From: Lewinellaceae bacterium
Lineage (GTDB): Bacteria; Bacteroidota; Bacteroidia; Chitinophagales; Saprospiraceae
Assembly: GCA_016719605.1 (NCBI GenBank)
Contig: JADJYW010000029.1
Coordinates: 1-64,000 of the forward strand
Direction of reading: 5' to 3'
Length of the DNA: 64,000 bases
A program made the position numbers and the translations under genes. Below, piece after piece: positions 41,977 through 51,721 of this stretch. Numbering within the stretch: the stretch's first letter is position 1; every line of letters starts with the position of its first letter. The notes under the pieces are model-generated. The model was not told where the DNA came from. It did not search any database and saw only the letters and a program-made list of their open reading frames with translations.

Positions 41977-44336
41977 CAAAAAACCCATTTCGCCCGTACT
42001 CCTGCGTTTGTGCCTGGTTCGTCCGTGAAAAAGCGAAAAAAATTCAGGTATTCGCGGTAGCGGGTGTTGCCGATGTTTTGGACAGTCAGCCCCACCTCGA
42101 GCATTTGCTTTTTATCCTTTCCCAGCGCGAACGTGTGGCCTGCCTCCAAACTCCAAAGTGTAAAAGCAGCGGGTGCATCCTGAAGCAAGCCCGACTCCGG
42201 GATGCGGGTTTGGTGCAGCGCGGTCGTTGCCAGCAAGCGGACGAAAGTCTCCCGACCGTCTGTTATTTCCCGGCTACCTCGCGTCCGGTTTGCCGTCCAT
42301 TTTAGTCCGTACTGGAATCGGTCGGTAGGCATGAGGGGCAGCCAGTCGCGGTGTGCCGTGGTTTCCCCCGAGTCGCGGGCCAGGCGGTAGCCACGCAACA
42401 CGGATGCGCGACCTTCAGCGGCCAAGCCCCAGACAACGGGCATACTGGCCCCGACATCCAGCCCGTGCAGCACGGCATCGGCCTGGGCGTACAAATAGGC
42501 CGGGAATGCGCCCCGCGAGGTCAGCACAAAGGCACGCCGGGGATCGAGGTAGATAAAATTATTGATCTGGTTTCGGTACACCGTCAGGGTCAGATTGGCG
42601 TGGTCGCGCTGGTACTGCAAGGTCAGATTCGAGTTCCAGGCTTTTTCAGGGAGCAGGTCCGGGCGCCCCTCTTCGTAGGTGCCGGCGCCGTGGTGTACGC
42701 CCCGGGCAAAGAGTTCGTTGACGTGCGGCGGTCTCCAGGCATAGCCGGTATTCACCGTGGCCGTGAGGTTTTTGTGAATATGGTAAATTATGCCCGCAGT
42801 GCCTGACAGGCTGCCGAAATGCACGATAGTATCCACCGTGTTCAGGCTACCCGATGTGGTGGCGTTGGTTTGGCGGTAGTCGTAGCGCAGACCGATCTCG
42901 TATTCCCACGGGTACGGAAAACGCCGCCAGCGTTCCAGCAGCCAAACGGAACCGCCGAGGGTATTGTAGTCGGGAATAAGGCCGCCCTTGCCCACATCAT
43001 TCAACTGCTGGATGCCCTGCACGCCGATACCGCCCTCCCAGTGCCGAATGGGAAAATGCTCCAGCGCGAGGTCCAGCGCATTAGTCCACAACCGGAAAGA
43101 AAGTTGGGGTTTGTCGGCAGCGCTACCGTTTTGGCGCACCACATCGTACTCCCGGCGGTTGTTGAACTGGAACGCATACTGGCTGGAGAATTTCCATTTT
43201 TCCGAAATTCGAAAAGAGGTCCGGTAGCGCGCCAGGTGGTGCTGCACCTGCTGCCGGGGGCGATCAATATCGTACGAAAAAACATCCTCGTTGTTCAGCG
43301 GCACCGGGCTGTCAATGGCCCGTTGCAGGTCGGTCAGGTTGCCAACATGGGCGGCACGCAGAATTCCGATGCGCTGGCTGAATCGGGTGGCCGCTACCTC
43401 GTGCGACCACCGTCCGGTTTTCCAGCCGGCGAGGGCCGAGAAGTTGAGTTCTGCTGCGCCGGTGTTGCCGAGGTAGTAGTCGGGCGCATGCAAATTACCG
43501 CTGCGTTTGGCGGTGCCCTGTACGCGGATGGCCAGCGTAGTGCCCGGCACTTTCCAGTCCATCGCTCCGGCGGCTACACCGGCCCGCCCATTGGAATACC
43601 CGCCAAGACTGATCCAGCCGCCAATGCCATCCGGCTCGCGCAGGGGAGCGGGTTCCAGCACAATGGCGCCGGCCATAGCCCCCACGCCGTAGCGCACACC
43701 GGCAGCACCTTTCACCACGGTGATGCGCTGGGCGGTAAACGGGTCAATTTCAGGTGCGTGTTCTGCGCCCCATTGCTGGCCCTCAAGGGCCACATTGTTG
43801 GCTACGATTGCAATGCGGTTGGAGTGCAACCCCTGGATGATGGGCTTGGCGATGGTGGCGCCCGTGTTCAAAACAGACACGCCCGGCAGCCGTTTGAGCG
43901 CCTCCCCGAGGTTGACGCCCTGTGCTGCGGCCAGCTCGCTCCCTGCGGTAGAAACAGCCGATTGCGCCGGCGTCGGCGCCACGGCTTTTTCCACCACCAG
44001 CACTTCATCGAGCAGGTGGTGATGCAGGAAGAAATTCAACTCCGTATTTTCGGTCAGCCGAATAATTTTCGTCTCGTGCGCGCACTCTACATGGCTCACG
44101 GTCACGGTGTAGGTGGTGCCCTCGCAGAGATCGGGAATCACAAATACACCATTGGCATCCGCAATGGCACCACGACCAATGCCCGCCACCGCTACGGTAG
44201 CGTAGCCCAATGGCTCGCGTGTATCGGCATCCACCACCCTGCCGCGCAATGCCAAATGGCAGTCTTGCGCAGACAAGGAAATGGCCGTACAGGCAAGCCA
44301 GCAAGCGCCGATAAGGCGCGCTTTGCCGACAGTCAT
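41976..44336 (-). CDS. TonB-dependent receptor
   Basis: A 786-residue outer-membrane receptor. Signal peptide to about 23 (SLSAQ), carboxypeptidase-regulatory-like beta-sandwich (about 28-110, LRGRVVDADTREPLGYATVAV), a TonB-box-like DEVLVVEK, plug domain (about 125-235, GEALKRLPGVSVLNTGATIAKPIIQGL), then a 22-strand barrel ending in VRAKWVF. It has a His-rich HHHLL stretch just before the plug. Its operon partner upstream is a His/Cys-rich protein, so a transition metal or metal complex is a reasonable substrate guess. It is a single receptor without a SusD partner. Confidence 0.93.
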   Translation of the reverse strand: MTVGKARLIGACWLACTAISLSAQDCHLALRGRVVDADTREPLGYATVAVAGIGRGAIADANGVFVIPDLCEGTTYTVTVSHVECAHETKIIRLTENTELNFFLHHHLLDEVLVVEKAVAPTPAQSAVSTAGSELAAAQGVNLGEALKRLPGVSVLNTGATIAKPIIQGLHSNRIAIVANNVALEGQQWGAEHAPEIDPFTAQRITVVKGAAGVRYGVGAMAGAIVLEPAPLREPDGIGGWISLGGYSNGRAGVAAGAMDWKVPGTTLAIRVQGTAKRSGNLHAPDYYLGNTGAAELNFSALAGWKTGRWSHEVAATRFSQRIGILRAAHVGNLTDLQRAIDSPVPLNNEDVFSYDIDRPRQQVQHHLARYRTSFRISEKWKFSSQYAFQFNNRREYDVVRQNGSAADKPQLSFRLWTNALDLALEHFPIRHWEGGIGVQGIQQLNDVGKGGLIPDYNTLGGSVWLLERWRRFPYPWEYEIGLRYDYRQTNATTSGSLNTVDTIVHFGSLSGTAGIIYHIHKNLTATVNTGYAWRPPHVNELFARGVHHGAGTYEEGRPDLLPEKAWNSNLTLQYQRDHANLTLTVYRNQINNFIYLDPRRAFVLTSRGAFPAYLYAQADAVLHGLDVGASMPVVWGLAAEGRASVLRGYRLARDSGETTAHRDWLPLMPTDRFQYGLKWTANRTRGSREITDGRETFVRLLATTALHQTRIPESGLLQDAPAAFTLWSLEAGHTFALGKDKKQMLEVGLTVQNIGNTRYREYLNFFRFFTDEPGTNAGVRAKWVF

Positions 44337-44444
44337 TTTCTACAATTTAAGGATGGGAAAAGGAACGGGGGCGGCTTGCACTTTTGCACAGGAGGACAGA
44401 GCGTTTCCCTTTTAAAAAACCTGTGCGCAGACCCGGAGCAGCGC

Positions 44445-44804
44445 TCAACAACAGGGAAAGCAGGCGGGCGGGCCGCGCAACTGCGTGGCATAGGGCGCCG
44501 ACAGGTGGTGACTGACATCGAGCGAGGAAAGCACCTGGCTAAAAACCCTCCCGGGTACTTCCGGACGGATCAGATGGGCCGTCAGTTCGGGAGTAGCAAA
44601 CAGAAAAGCGCAAATGGAGCAATCATCCGGATTGTATCGCTCGTCGTGCAAGTGGGCCGTATGGCTGTCGTGGCCCGCCTCGCAAGTCGGGATATCCTGG
44701 TGATCGTGGTGCAGCAGCAGCAGATGCCCGGTTTTCAATGTCAGAGACATCAGAAAAACCAGCGCCAACAAGGCCGTATTGATCCGTAATTGTGCTTGCT
44801 GCAT
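44445..44804 (-). CDS. Small His/Cys-rich membrane-anchored protein
   Basis: A 119-residue protein with one N-terminal hydrophobic segment (about 9-24). It then has 11 His and 6 Cys clustered in HHDHQD, GHDSHTAHLHDERY, DDCSICAF and CFPCC. This composition suggests binding of a soft or borderline metal in the periplasm. It resembles DUF2946-like proteins encoded ahead of TonB receptors. It is the first gene of the operon with the TonB receptor and lipoprotein, with a -7 element 25 bases upstream. Function inferred from composition and context. Confidence 0.75.
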   Translation of the reverse strand: MQQAQLRINTALLALVFLMSLTLKTGHLLLLHHDHQDIPTCEAGHDSHTAHLHDERYNPDDCSICAFLFATPELTAHLIRPEVPGRVFSQVLSSLDVSHHLSAPYATQLRGPPACFPCC

Positions 44805-44828
44805 ATCTTGTTTCCAGTACCGGAACAG

Positions 44829-44837
44829 GCAAATGTA
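44829..44837 (-). promoter_or_regulatory. Candidate -7 element of the His-rich/TonB operon
   Basis: Minus-strand TACATTTGC, perfect TAnnTTTG match, 25 bases before the ATG at 44804. Confidence 0.5.
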
Positions 44838-44873
44838 GGAAAGGTTTCGATCTTTTATCAGGGGAGTACAAAG

Positions 44874-44912
44874 AAGGCCCGAGCAGTGTGCTGCCCGGGC
44901 CTTTTTATTTGG
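44874..44912. terminator. Terminator between hpf and the TonB operon
   Basis: Stem 44874-44886 / 44891-44903 pairs at 12 of 13 positions around TGTG. CTTTTTATTT follows on the plus strand and TTCTTT on the minus strand. It ends hpf transcription. Confidence 0.7.
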
Positions 44913-44925
44913 TCGCCGGAATAGA

Positions 44926-45264
44926 TCAGGCGTGTGGACTGCGGTCGGTAATTTTTTCGGGTTCGTAGCCGTACATTTTTTCTTTGTACCGCGTGAGTTG
45001 GCGTTTCAGAGTTTCGGCAGAGGCATTTATGGCGGACTCAAAGGACTGCCCGGTTTTTTTATCCAACAGCCAGCCTCCCGGTATGTGCAAATGCACTTCT
45101 GCGATTTTTTCCTGCACCTTGCCGCCGGTGTCCTGTAGTTTCAGATGTACCTCTACTTCAACGATTCGATCATAAATTCGGCTCAGACGGCTCAGTTTTT
45201 TCTCGACATGACTCACCAACTTGGAGTCGGCATGAAAATGTACGGACTTCACACTAATGTTCAT
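44926..45264 (-). CDS. hpf: Ribosome hibernation promoting factor, short form
   Basis: A 112-residue HPF/YfiA (sigma-54 modulation protein family). The fold is beta-alpha-beta-beta-beta-alpha: MNISVKSVHFHADSKLVSHVEKKLSRL, then VEVHLKLQD, IAEVHLHIPGG and the final helix INASAETLKRQLTRYKEK. It binds the 30S decoding site in stationary phase and promotes inactive ribosome dimers or monomers. The C-terminal dimerisation domain of long HPF is absent. ATG 45264 is used; a GTG two codons earlier is also open. Confidence 0.9.
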   Translation of the reverse strand: MNISVKSVHFHADSKLVSHVEKKLSRLSRIYDRIVEVEVHLKLQDTGGKVQEKIAEVHLHIPGGWLLDKKTGQSFESAINASAETLKRQLTRYKEKMYGYEPEKITDRSPHA

Positions 45265-45565
45265 ACGCACTAAGATTTTAATGGTTAACGATGAAACACT
45301 CCTTGTTATATATTTTGACTTTTCAGGCTATCCAGATGTTTGGTTTTTAAAAAGTCAATTTTACAGCGACTATGCATTCTGTACAAACTTTATCCACGTT
45401 TTTTATTTACCGCTGCCCGAATGTCTTTTTCAGGTTATTTTTTGCCGTAAAGCGGGCGGTACAAAAACCGACAGAAGCACAACGTCGAACCACCGTACTT
45501 TGCGTGCTCATTCGATAAGTAAACCTAAGGTTTTTGCAGCCTGTTGGCCAAACCGTAAAAATTTT
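45265..45565. other. Divergent intergenic region hpf / aldehyde dehydrogenase
   Basis: About 300 AT-rich bases without a credible gene. The long open frame here runs into the dehydrogenase but looks non-coding. It should contain both promoters. GTACTTTGC near 45498-45506 is close to the -7 consensus but one base short. Confidence 0.4.
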
Positions 45566-47008
45566 ATGCCCGAAACGCAAACAAAGTCAGCAAACAACTC
45601 CATAGTGGCCGGGGACGTTTTTCGTCGGCAGCAGCAGCACCAGTATGTCGTAGCGCGTTCTACGGCACGCCGGCGGAAAGAGAAACTACGCAACCTGCAT
45701 GCCGCCATACTGCGCCATCGGGAGGCGATCAAAGCCGCTATGTGGGCTGATTTCCGCAAGTCTCCGCACGAAGTGGACATCTCGGAAATCGCCACGGTGA
45801 ACAGCGAAATCCGGTACGCTATCCGGCATCTCGGCTCGTGGATGGCGCCCCGACGGGTAGGCGTACGCCTGCCCCTGATCGGTTCATCGGCCCAAATCCG
45901 CTATGAACCAAAGGGCGTTTGCCTGATCATTGGCCCATGGAATTTCCCGCTCAACCTCAACTTCATTCCCCTGGTGGCAGCAGTAGCAGCAGGCAATTGC
46001 GTCATCATCAAGCCATCGGAGCATGCGCCCCATAGTGCCCGGGTGCTGCGGATGATCGTGGCAGAGTGTTTCCCGGAAGAAGAGGTGGCTGTGCTGGAAG
46101 GCGAGGTAGAGGTCGCTCAACAACTGCTGGAACTGCCGTTCAACCATGTTTTTTTCACGGGCAGCACGGCGGTGGGAAAGATCGTAATGGCCGCTGCGGC
46201 CAAACATGTAGCCTCGGTGACGCTCGAACTGGGTGGCAAAAGCCCGGTCATCGTGGATGAAACCGCCGACCTCAACCGCGCCGCCTCCCGCATCGCCTGG
46301 ATCAAGTGCATGAACGGCGGGCAAACCTGTATTGCACCGGATTATGTGCTCGTGCACGAGTCGGTACACGATGCCCTGGTGGACAAACTCCGGGTGTGGA
46401 TCGGCAAATTTTATGGCGACACACCGGAGGCGCGCCGAGCCTCGCCCGACCTGAGCCGGGCCATACACGATCGCCATTTCGGATTTGTACAAGGGTTGCT
46501 CAACGATGCCGTGCTGCGCGGCGCACGGGTCGAATTTGGTGGCCGGACAAACCCCGACGAACGCTACATCGAGCCTACGTTGCTGACCAATGTACCACCC
46601 GATGCAGCTATTTTGGAACACGAAATTTTCGGGCCTGTGCTGCCTGTGCTGCGGTACGACAACATCGAAACGGTGCCGGCGTACATCAACGAGCGACCAA
46701 AACCGCTGGCGCTGTATATTTTCAGCCGCCGGGAACGCACCATAGAGCAAATCATACGCGAAACCCGCGGTGGCGGTGTTTGCATTAACGAATGCGCCCT
46801 CCAGTTTTTCAATCCGGAACTGCCCTTTGGCGGACACAATGCCAGCGGAATCGGGCACTACCACGGGAAAAGCGGTTTTATGGAGTTCAGCAACGCACGC
46901 GGCATTGCCCGGCAACACAGCCCGTACCCCACCACCAACCTTTTCTTGCCCCCTTACGGGTCGCGCCTGATGAACTTGCTTTTGAATTGGCTTGTGCGGT
47001 GGCTATGA
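45566..47008 (+). CDS. Aldehyde dehydrogenase, class 3-like
   Basis: A 480-residue NAD(P)-dependent aldehyde dehydrogenase. The NAD-binding region IIGPWNFPLNLNFIPLVAA and FFTGSTAVGK are clear. The general-base Glu is in LELGGKSP and the catalytic Cys in NGGQTCIAPDYVLV. The C terminus has the hydrophobic tail NLFLPPYGSRLMNLLLNWLVRWL-like end seen in class 3 (ALDH3/fatty aldehyde) enzymes, so a membrane-associated fatty-aldehyde role is possible. ATG 45566 fits the family start; the frame upstream is AT-rich and non-coding in look. Confidence 0.92.
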   Translation: MPETQTKSANNSIVAGDVFRRQQQHQYVVARSTARRRKEKLRNLHAAILRHREAIKAAMWADFRKSPHEVDISEIATVNSEIRYAIRHLGSWMAPRRVGVRLPLIGSSAQIRYEPKGVCLIIGPWNFPLNLNFIPLVAAVAAGNCVIIKPSEHAPHSARVLRMIVAECFPEEEVAVLEGEVEVAQQLLELPFNHVFFTGSTAVGKIVMAAAAKHVASVTLELGGKSPVIVDETADLNRAASRIAWIKCMNGGQTCIAPDYVLVHESVHDALVDKLRVWIGKFYGDTPEARRASPDLSRAIHDRHFGFVQGLLNDAVLRGARVEFGGRTNPDERYIEPTLLTNVPPDAAILEHEIFGPVLPVLRYDNIETVPAYINERPKPLALYIFSRRERTIEQIIRETRGGGVCINECALQFFNPELPFGGHNASGIGHYHGKSGFMEFSNARGIARQHSPYPTTNLFLPPYGSRLMNLLLNWLVRWL

Positions 47009-47017
47009 CCCGCGCCT

Positions 47018-48463
47018 TCAGATTCGCTCCCGCCCTTTTTCGATTTCAGCAATTTTTTTCAGCAACCAGTTTTTGGGCATGGAGTACGAGGTTTCACTGA
47101 CACGCCGGTGCAGGTCGGCGAGGGCTTTTTTGTCGGAGGCTGTGATGGTGGTGAGCTTTTTTACCAGGTTGAGGAAGTTGTTGTACTTGCGTTTGAGGTT
47201 TTTGGAAATGACCTTGTTGCGGCGCAGGAAAATTCGGAAACTGTCAATGAGCGAATCGAGGGCCATGTATTCGCCCTGCTCGTAGTAGGTGCGCAGGAGC
47301 ATGGACTTGGCGCCAAGGGCGTACACCACATCGCTGTACTCCACGTCGCGCAGGCACTCGATTACCCGGTCGTAGTTTTTCTGGTAAAAATAGACGTATG
47401 CGAGGTTGAACATGCGGGCGTTCCCCCGAATCCGGGCGGGCAGGTAATCAGCATACTGGCGGATGAACTGCTCCGTCCAGTCGTACTCCCCGGCGCCAAG
47501 GCTGACCGTGATAAAATTTTTGAACACAGCTTCGGGGAGCTGGCCCTCTTCGAGGATCAGGCTCTTGTCCACCATGTTTTTGATGAGGGTAAAATAGCGG
47601 TAGTAGTACTCCGTCTTGCCCTGATTGATCTTGAGGGCGCAATAGTTTTGGGCAATGAAATAGCACTCGCGCAGATCGGTACGAGTCAGTTCCCTATCGA
47701 AGTGGTCGAGATGCAGCAGCAGTTCTTCAAAATGGGTCTCGTTTTCCGAATCCGTAAAACTGACAATCACTTTGCGATAGATGCGAATGAGGGGTACGGC
47801 CGCAAAACGTTCGTCCTCCAGATATTCCCAGAAACCGGGCACCACGGGCACCTCGCGCTCGGTGACCCGGAAACCCCGATAGAGCAGCCAGGCGATGTAC
47901 AGTTTGAGTTTTTGGGCGAGATAAAAACACTCCAGGTAAAAATCGGCGAAAATCAATTTATCCGTATAGCCCGTGGTAGCCACCATTTTGGATGCCCGGC
48001 TGAACACATTCCAGTACTGGCGAAACTGCGCGTAGTAGTAGTCCGTGGATTTCCCCGCACTCTGGCTCAGCAATTTTTCGATGTTGCGCTCGGCGCCGGC
48101 GAGGTGTTTTTGCACATCGTATTGTTCCAGCGCCCGCTGCAGATCAAGGGCCTCGGTCAGGGGGTCTTGCTGGCGCAACTCCTCGACGAGGAAGCGCTGG
48201 GCAAGCAGCGTCAAATCGGAAGCGAGCCGCCGCAAGTGTGCATCTTCAAACGCCCGGCCGGGGTACAAGGCCGCCCAGACAGTGGCTTTGTCCAGAGCCG
48301 CCACGGCTTCATCGCCACTCCGAAGGGCTGTATTGATTACCTCAAACAACCGTGCTACATCCTCCTGATCGTTGAAATACGGCGACAGCACAAACTTTCG
48401 AAACCGATTCAGGTCGTACTTCGAAAAGGCACTCAGCAGGGAGAGCAGTTTGTCGCTGAACAT
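47018..48463 (-). CDS. Uncharacterised helical repeat protein
   Basis: A 481-residue cytoplasmic protein with no signal peptide. It is almost wholly alpha-helical and rich in Tyr, Phe, Leu and Arg, with TPR-like helix pairs (for example MFNLAYVYFYQKNYDRVIECL and MLLRTYYEQGEYMALDSLIDSF). The start MFSDKLLSLLSAFSKYDLNRFRKFVLSPYFN and the basic C terminus are recognisable as a family common in Saprospiraceae-like genomes, but I know no function. It is convergent with the aldehyde dehydrogenase, 9 bases apart. Confidence 0.82.
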   Translation of the reverse strand: MFSDKLLSLLSAFSKYDLNRFRKFVLSPYFNDQEDVARLFEVINTALRSGDEAVAALDKATVWAALYPGRAFEDAHLRRLASDLTLLAQRFLVEELRQQDPLTEALDLQRALEQYDVQKHLAGAERNIEKLLSQSAGKSTDYYYAQFRQYWNVFSRASKMVATTGYTDKLIFADFYLECFYLAQKLKLYIAWLLYRGFRVTEREVPVVPGFWEYLEDERFAAVPLIRIYRKVIVSFTDSENETHFEELLLHLDHFDRELTRTDLRECYFIAQNYCALKINQGKTEYYYRYFTLIKNMVDKSLILEEGQLPEAVFKNFITVSLGAGEYDWTEQFIRQYADYLPARIRGNARMFNLAYVYFYQKNYDRVIECLRDVEYSDVVYALGAKSMLLRTYYEQGEYMALDSLIDSFRIFLRRNKVISKNLKRKYNNFLNLVKKLTTITASDKKALADLHRRVSETSYSMPKNWLLKKIAEIEKGRERI

Positions 48464-48661
48464 GAAAATTGAGCAGGTTGAAAAAGTAGTTTGGCGGCTT
48501 AACCTGCACCAAAGGAAAGAACAAACTACCGGCTTGGTTGGAAAAGTGCCGAAGGAAAAAACACAAACAACGATTTATCAACCAGGGTGTTCTGGTGCTT
48601 TCCTCAAAGACACCCCCGTTAAACACTCCCCGATGCAAGGTTAATGGTTTAGGCATAAGGC

Positions 48662-51310
48662 TCACACCTCCAACTTCTTCGTCACCACCTCCTTCCCGTC
48701 CACTACCGTCTTGCGTCCGAACAGCAACCCGGCCCCATCCGCATCCACCAGTACCGTGTCGCCCTTGACGTAGTTGCCGGCCAATACATGTTTGGCCAGT
48801 TCGTTCACAAACTCGCGCTGGAGCGTACGCTTGAGCGGGCGGGCGCCGTACTGCGGATCGAAGCCCTGCTCCACAAGCCATTTGGCTGCCGGTTCGGTGA
48901 GTTCGACCTGCAATTCCTGGTGCGCCAGCATGTCGCGGATGTCGCCCAGAAGGATGTTCAGGATGGCCGACATCTGGCCTTTCAGCAGCGGGTGGAACAC
49001 GACCACCTCGTCTATGCGGTTCAGAAACTCCGGGCGCAGGCTCTGCTTGAGCGCGTCCATCACCTCGGATTTGGCCGTATCAAACACCTCGTGTTTGCGC
49101 TTGTCGGGCATGGCCTCGTAGTCTTCGAACACTTCCTGAATGCGGTCGCCGGCAAGGTTGGAAGTCATGATGATGATGGTATTTTTGAAATTGGCAGTGC
49201 GGCCTTTGTTGTCGGTCAGGCGGCCGTCGTCGAGCATTTGCAAGAGGATGTTGAACACATCGGGGTGCGCTTTTTCGATCTCGTCGAGCAGGACGATGGC
49301 GTAGGGGCGACGGCGCACCGCCTCGGTGAGTTGGCCACCCTCGTCGTAGCCGACGTAGCCGGGCGGCGCACCCACGAGGCGCGACACACTGTGGCGCTCT
49401 TGGTACTCACTCATATCTATGCGCGTGATGGCTTTTTCATCATCAAACAGCACATCGGCCAGCGCCTTGGCGAGTTCAGTTTTGCCCACGCCCGTGGGGC
49501 CACAGAAAATGAAGGAGCCGATGGGTTTGTCCGGATCGCTCAGGCCGGCACGGCTGCGGCGAATGGCATCGGACACGACCACCACAGCCTCGTCCTGGCC
49601 GATGACGCGCTGGTGCAAGTCGGTTTCCAGGTGCAGCAGGCGCTCTTTTTCGCCCTTGAGCATTTTGGCTACGGGAATACCCGTCCAGCGTGCTACTACT
49701 TCGGCGATGTCGTTGGCAGTGACCGTTTGGGTGGTCATGCGGTTTTCGGGGGCGAGGTCGCCCAACTTTTCCTCGGCAGCACGCAGCATGGCCTCCTGGG
49801 CGGGTATGTCGTTGAATTTCAGTTTGGACGCCGCCTCAAAATTGCCCTCGCGCTCGGCGCGCTGGTACTGGAGTTGCAGGTCTTCGATTTTTTGTTTGCA
49901 ATTCTGAATGGCCTCCACGATTTCTTTTTCCGACTGCCATTTGCCGCGCAAGGCGTCGAGCTTTTCGCGCAGGTCTTCAATCTGCTTGTTCATCGCGTCG
50001 AGCTTGCGTGCATCTTTTTCACGTTTGATGGCCTCGCGTTCGATCTCGAGTTGGCGGAGCTTGCGGTCGAGTTCGTCTACCTCCTCGGGCACGGAGTCCA
50101 GTTCGAGGCGGAGTTTGGCGCCGGCTTCGTCCAGCAGATCAATGGCCTTGTCGGGCAGTTTGCGCTCGCTGATATATCGGTGCGAGAGCTCGGCGGCGGC
50201 GATGACAGCCTCATCCAGAATTTGCACCTTATGGTAGTTTTCGTAGCGCTCGCGCAGGCCGCGGAGGATGGAAATGGTATCCTCCATGCTCGGTTCGTCC
50301 ACATACACGGACTGGAAACGGCGTTCCAGCGCCTTGTCGCTTTCGAAGTATTTTTGGTACTCGTCGAGGGTAGTCGCGCCGATAGTGCGCAGTTCGCCGC
50401 GTGCGAGAGCGGGTTTGAGGATATTGGCTGCATCCATGGCGCCCTGGCCGCCGCCGGCGCCTACGAGGGTGTGAATTTCGTCAATGAACAGGATGACTTG
50501 TTCTTCGCTGTCCACGACCTCCTTGATGACGGCCTTGAGGCGCTCCTCGAATTCGCCCTTGTATTTGGCTCCGGCGATGAGCGCCGACAGATCGAGCGAA
50601 AAGATTTTTTTGGACTGGAGGTTTTCCGGCACGTCGTGTCGCACGATGCGCCAGGCGATGCCCTCCACGATGGCCGTTTTGCCCACGCCGGGGTCGCCGA
50701 TGATGACCGGATTGTTCTTTTTGCGGCGGCTGAGGATGTGTAGCACGCGGCGGATTTCCTCGTCGCGCCCGATGACGGGGTCGAGCTTGCCCGACTCGGC
50801 CAGATCGGTCAGGTTGATGGCGTATTTCTGGAGGGCGTTGTAGGTGTGTTCGGCGGACTGTTCGGTCACTTTGCGGCCCTTGCGCAGTTCCTTGACGGCG
50901 GCGGAAAGCGCATCCAACGTAGCGCCGTTTTCGCGCAGGAGGCGGGCTGTTTTGTCGGCGCCTTTGGCGATACCGAGCAAAAGCAGTTCCAGGGAAATGT
51001 ACTCGTCGCCATAATCTTTGAGCAAGGTTTTGGCGGCAGCGATGGCCTTGTTGGCCTCGTTGGTGAGGTATTGCTTGTCGGCTCCCTGCACTTTCGGGGT
51101 TTCCCAGATGATTTTATCCAGGTCCTGCTCGAAGCGGGGCATGTTTACGCCTGCTTTTTTGAGCAAAAAATCGGTGACGGAATCGTCTGCCTGGAGCATA
51201 CCCTTCAGGAGGTGCGCGGTGTCCACACTTTGCTGTTCGTAGCCGGCTGCAATTTGTTGGGCTTGCAGAATAGCCTCCTGGGCTTTGATGGTGAAATTGT
51301 CGTATGTCAT
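48662..51310 (-). CDS. clpB: ATP-dependent disaggregase ClpB
   Basis: An 882-residue Hsp100 that rescues aggregated proteins with DnaK. The N domain repeats cover about 1-145. NBD1 has Walker A GDPGVGKT near 200 and Walker B LFIDEIHTLVGAGG. The coiled-coil M domain (about 410-530) is present, which separates ClpB from ClpA and ClpC. NBD2 has GPTGVGKT near 600 and VLLDEIEKAHPDV. The usual length is about 860-870. It is monocistronic here, with a 198-base featureless gap after it (48464-48661). Confidence 0.98.
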   Translation of the reverse strand: MTYDNFTIKAQEAILQAQQIAAGYEQQSVDTAHLLKGMLQADDSVTDFLLKKAGVNMPRFEQDLDKIIWETPKVQGADKQYLTNEANKAIAAAKTLLKDYGDEYISLELLLLGIAKGADKTARLLRENGATLDALSAAVKELRKGRKVTEQSAEHTYNALQKYAINLTDLAESGKLDPVIGRDEEIRRVLHILSRRKKNNPVIIGDPGVGKTAIVEGIAWRIVRHDVPENLQSKKIFSLDLSALIAGAKYKGEFEERLKAVIKEVVDSEEQVILFIDEIHTLVGAGGGQGAMDAANILKPALARGELRTIGATTLDEYQKYFESDKALERRFQSVYVDEPSMEDTISILRGLRERYENYHKVQILDEAVIAAAELSHRYISERKLPDKAIDLLDEAGAKLRLELDSVPEEVDELDRKLRQLEIEREAIKREKDARKLDAMNKQIEDLREKLDALRGKWQSEKEIVEAIQNCKQKIEDLQLQYQRAEREGNFEAASKLKFNDIPAQEAMLRAAEEKLGDLAPENRMTTQTVTANDIAEVVARWTGIPVAKMLKGEKERLLHLETDLHQRVIGQDEAVVVVSDAIRRSRAGLSDPDKPIGSFIFCGPTGVGKTELAKALADVLFDDEKAITRIDMSEYQERHSVSRLVGAPPGYVGYDEGGQLTEAVRRRPYAIVLLDEIEKAHPDVFNILLQMLDDGRLTDNKGRTANFKNTIIIMTSNLAGDRIQEVFEDYEAMPDKRKHEVFDTAKSEVMDALKQSLRPEFLNRIDEVVVFHPLLKGQMSAILNILLGDIRDMLAHQELQVELTEPAAKWLVEQGFDPQYGARPLKRTLQREFVNELAKHVLAGNYVKGDTVLVDADGAGLLFGRKTVVDGKEVVTKKLEV

Positions 51311-51721
51311 GTGTGTTTGGTAAGTTGTCGTTTAAGCGGGAAGTGGTTTTACAGGGCGAAGGTGAGCAATTTTGTTTCCAAAGTGGAGTGGGCGCAGCGC
51401 GGCTGAAAAAGTGGCAGGCAAGGGTGTTTTTTAAGGTCATTTTGGCGGGTTCTGGTGTTGTATCCCGTCAGTTTTGCAGGGTTATTTGAAATGCGCTTGC
51501 CCGTGTTGGTTGGGGTGCCGGCTCCTCTGCAAAGACCGGTCGGCTACACTTTTCCGCAAGAAACTGTGCGCATTTCAACCTTTTGTTACCTTTGCCTCGC
51601 TTTCGTAAAAAAGTCCGGGCTGTTTCGGCCCGTTTTGATAATCCAAAACAATCTTTCACACCCGGAGCAAAAGAGGGATTTCCTGACGAAAAGTTTGCTC
51701 TGCGAAAATGCCGTTTCAAGT
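51311..51721. other. Divergent intergenic region clpB / NlpC1
   Basis: 411 bases without a credible gene; the open frame on the plus strand that joins the NlpC gene lacks coding character. The clear signal is a promoter for the NlpC gene at 51587-51595. A long leader of about 120 bases follows it. I could not place a confident clpB promoter and saw no CIRCE-like inverted repeat. Confidence 0.5.
51587..51595 (+). promoter_or_regulatory. Promoter of the first NlpC/P60 gene
   Basis: TACCTTTGC is a perfect TAnnTTTG match, with CTG (51564-51566) at about the -33 distance. The ATG is 127 bases further on. Confidence 0.55.

Noticed and set aside
42819..44789. 656-codon open frame opposite the TonB receptor
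   Set aside because: Spans the receptor, the gap and the His-rich gene in antisense; no domain seen.
48788..50743. 651-codon open frame on the plus strand opposite clpB
   Set aside because: Antisense shadow of the strongly biased clpB codons; composition is unlike a real protein.
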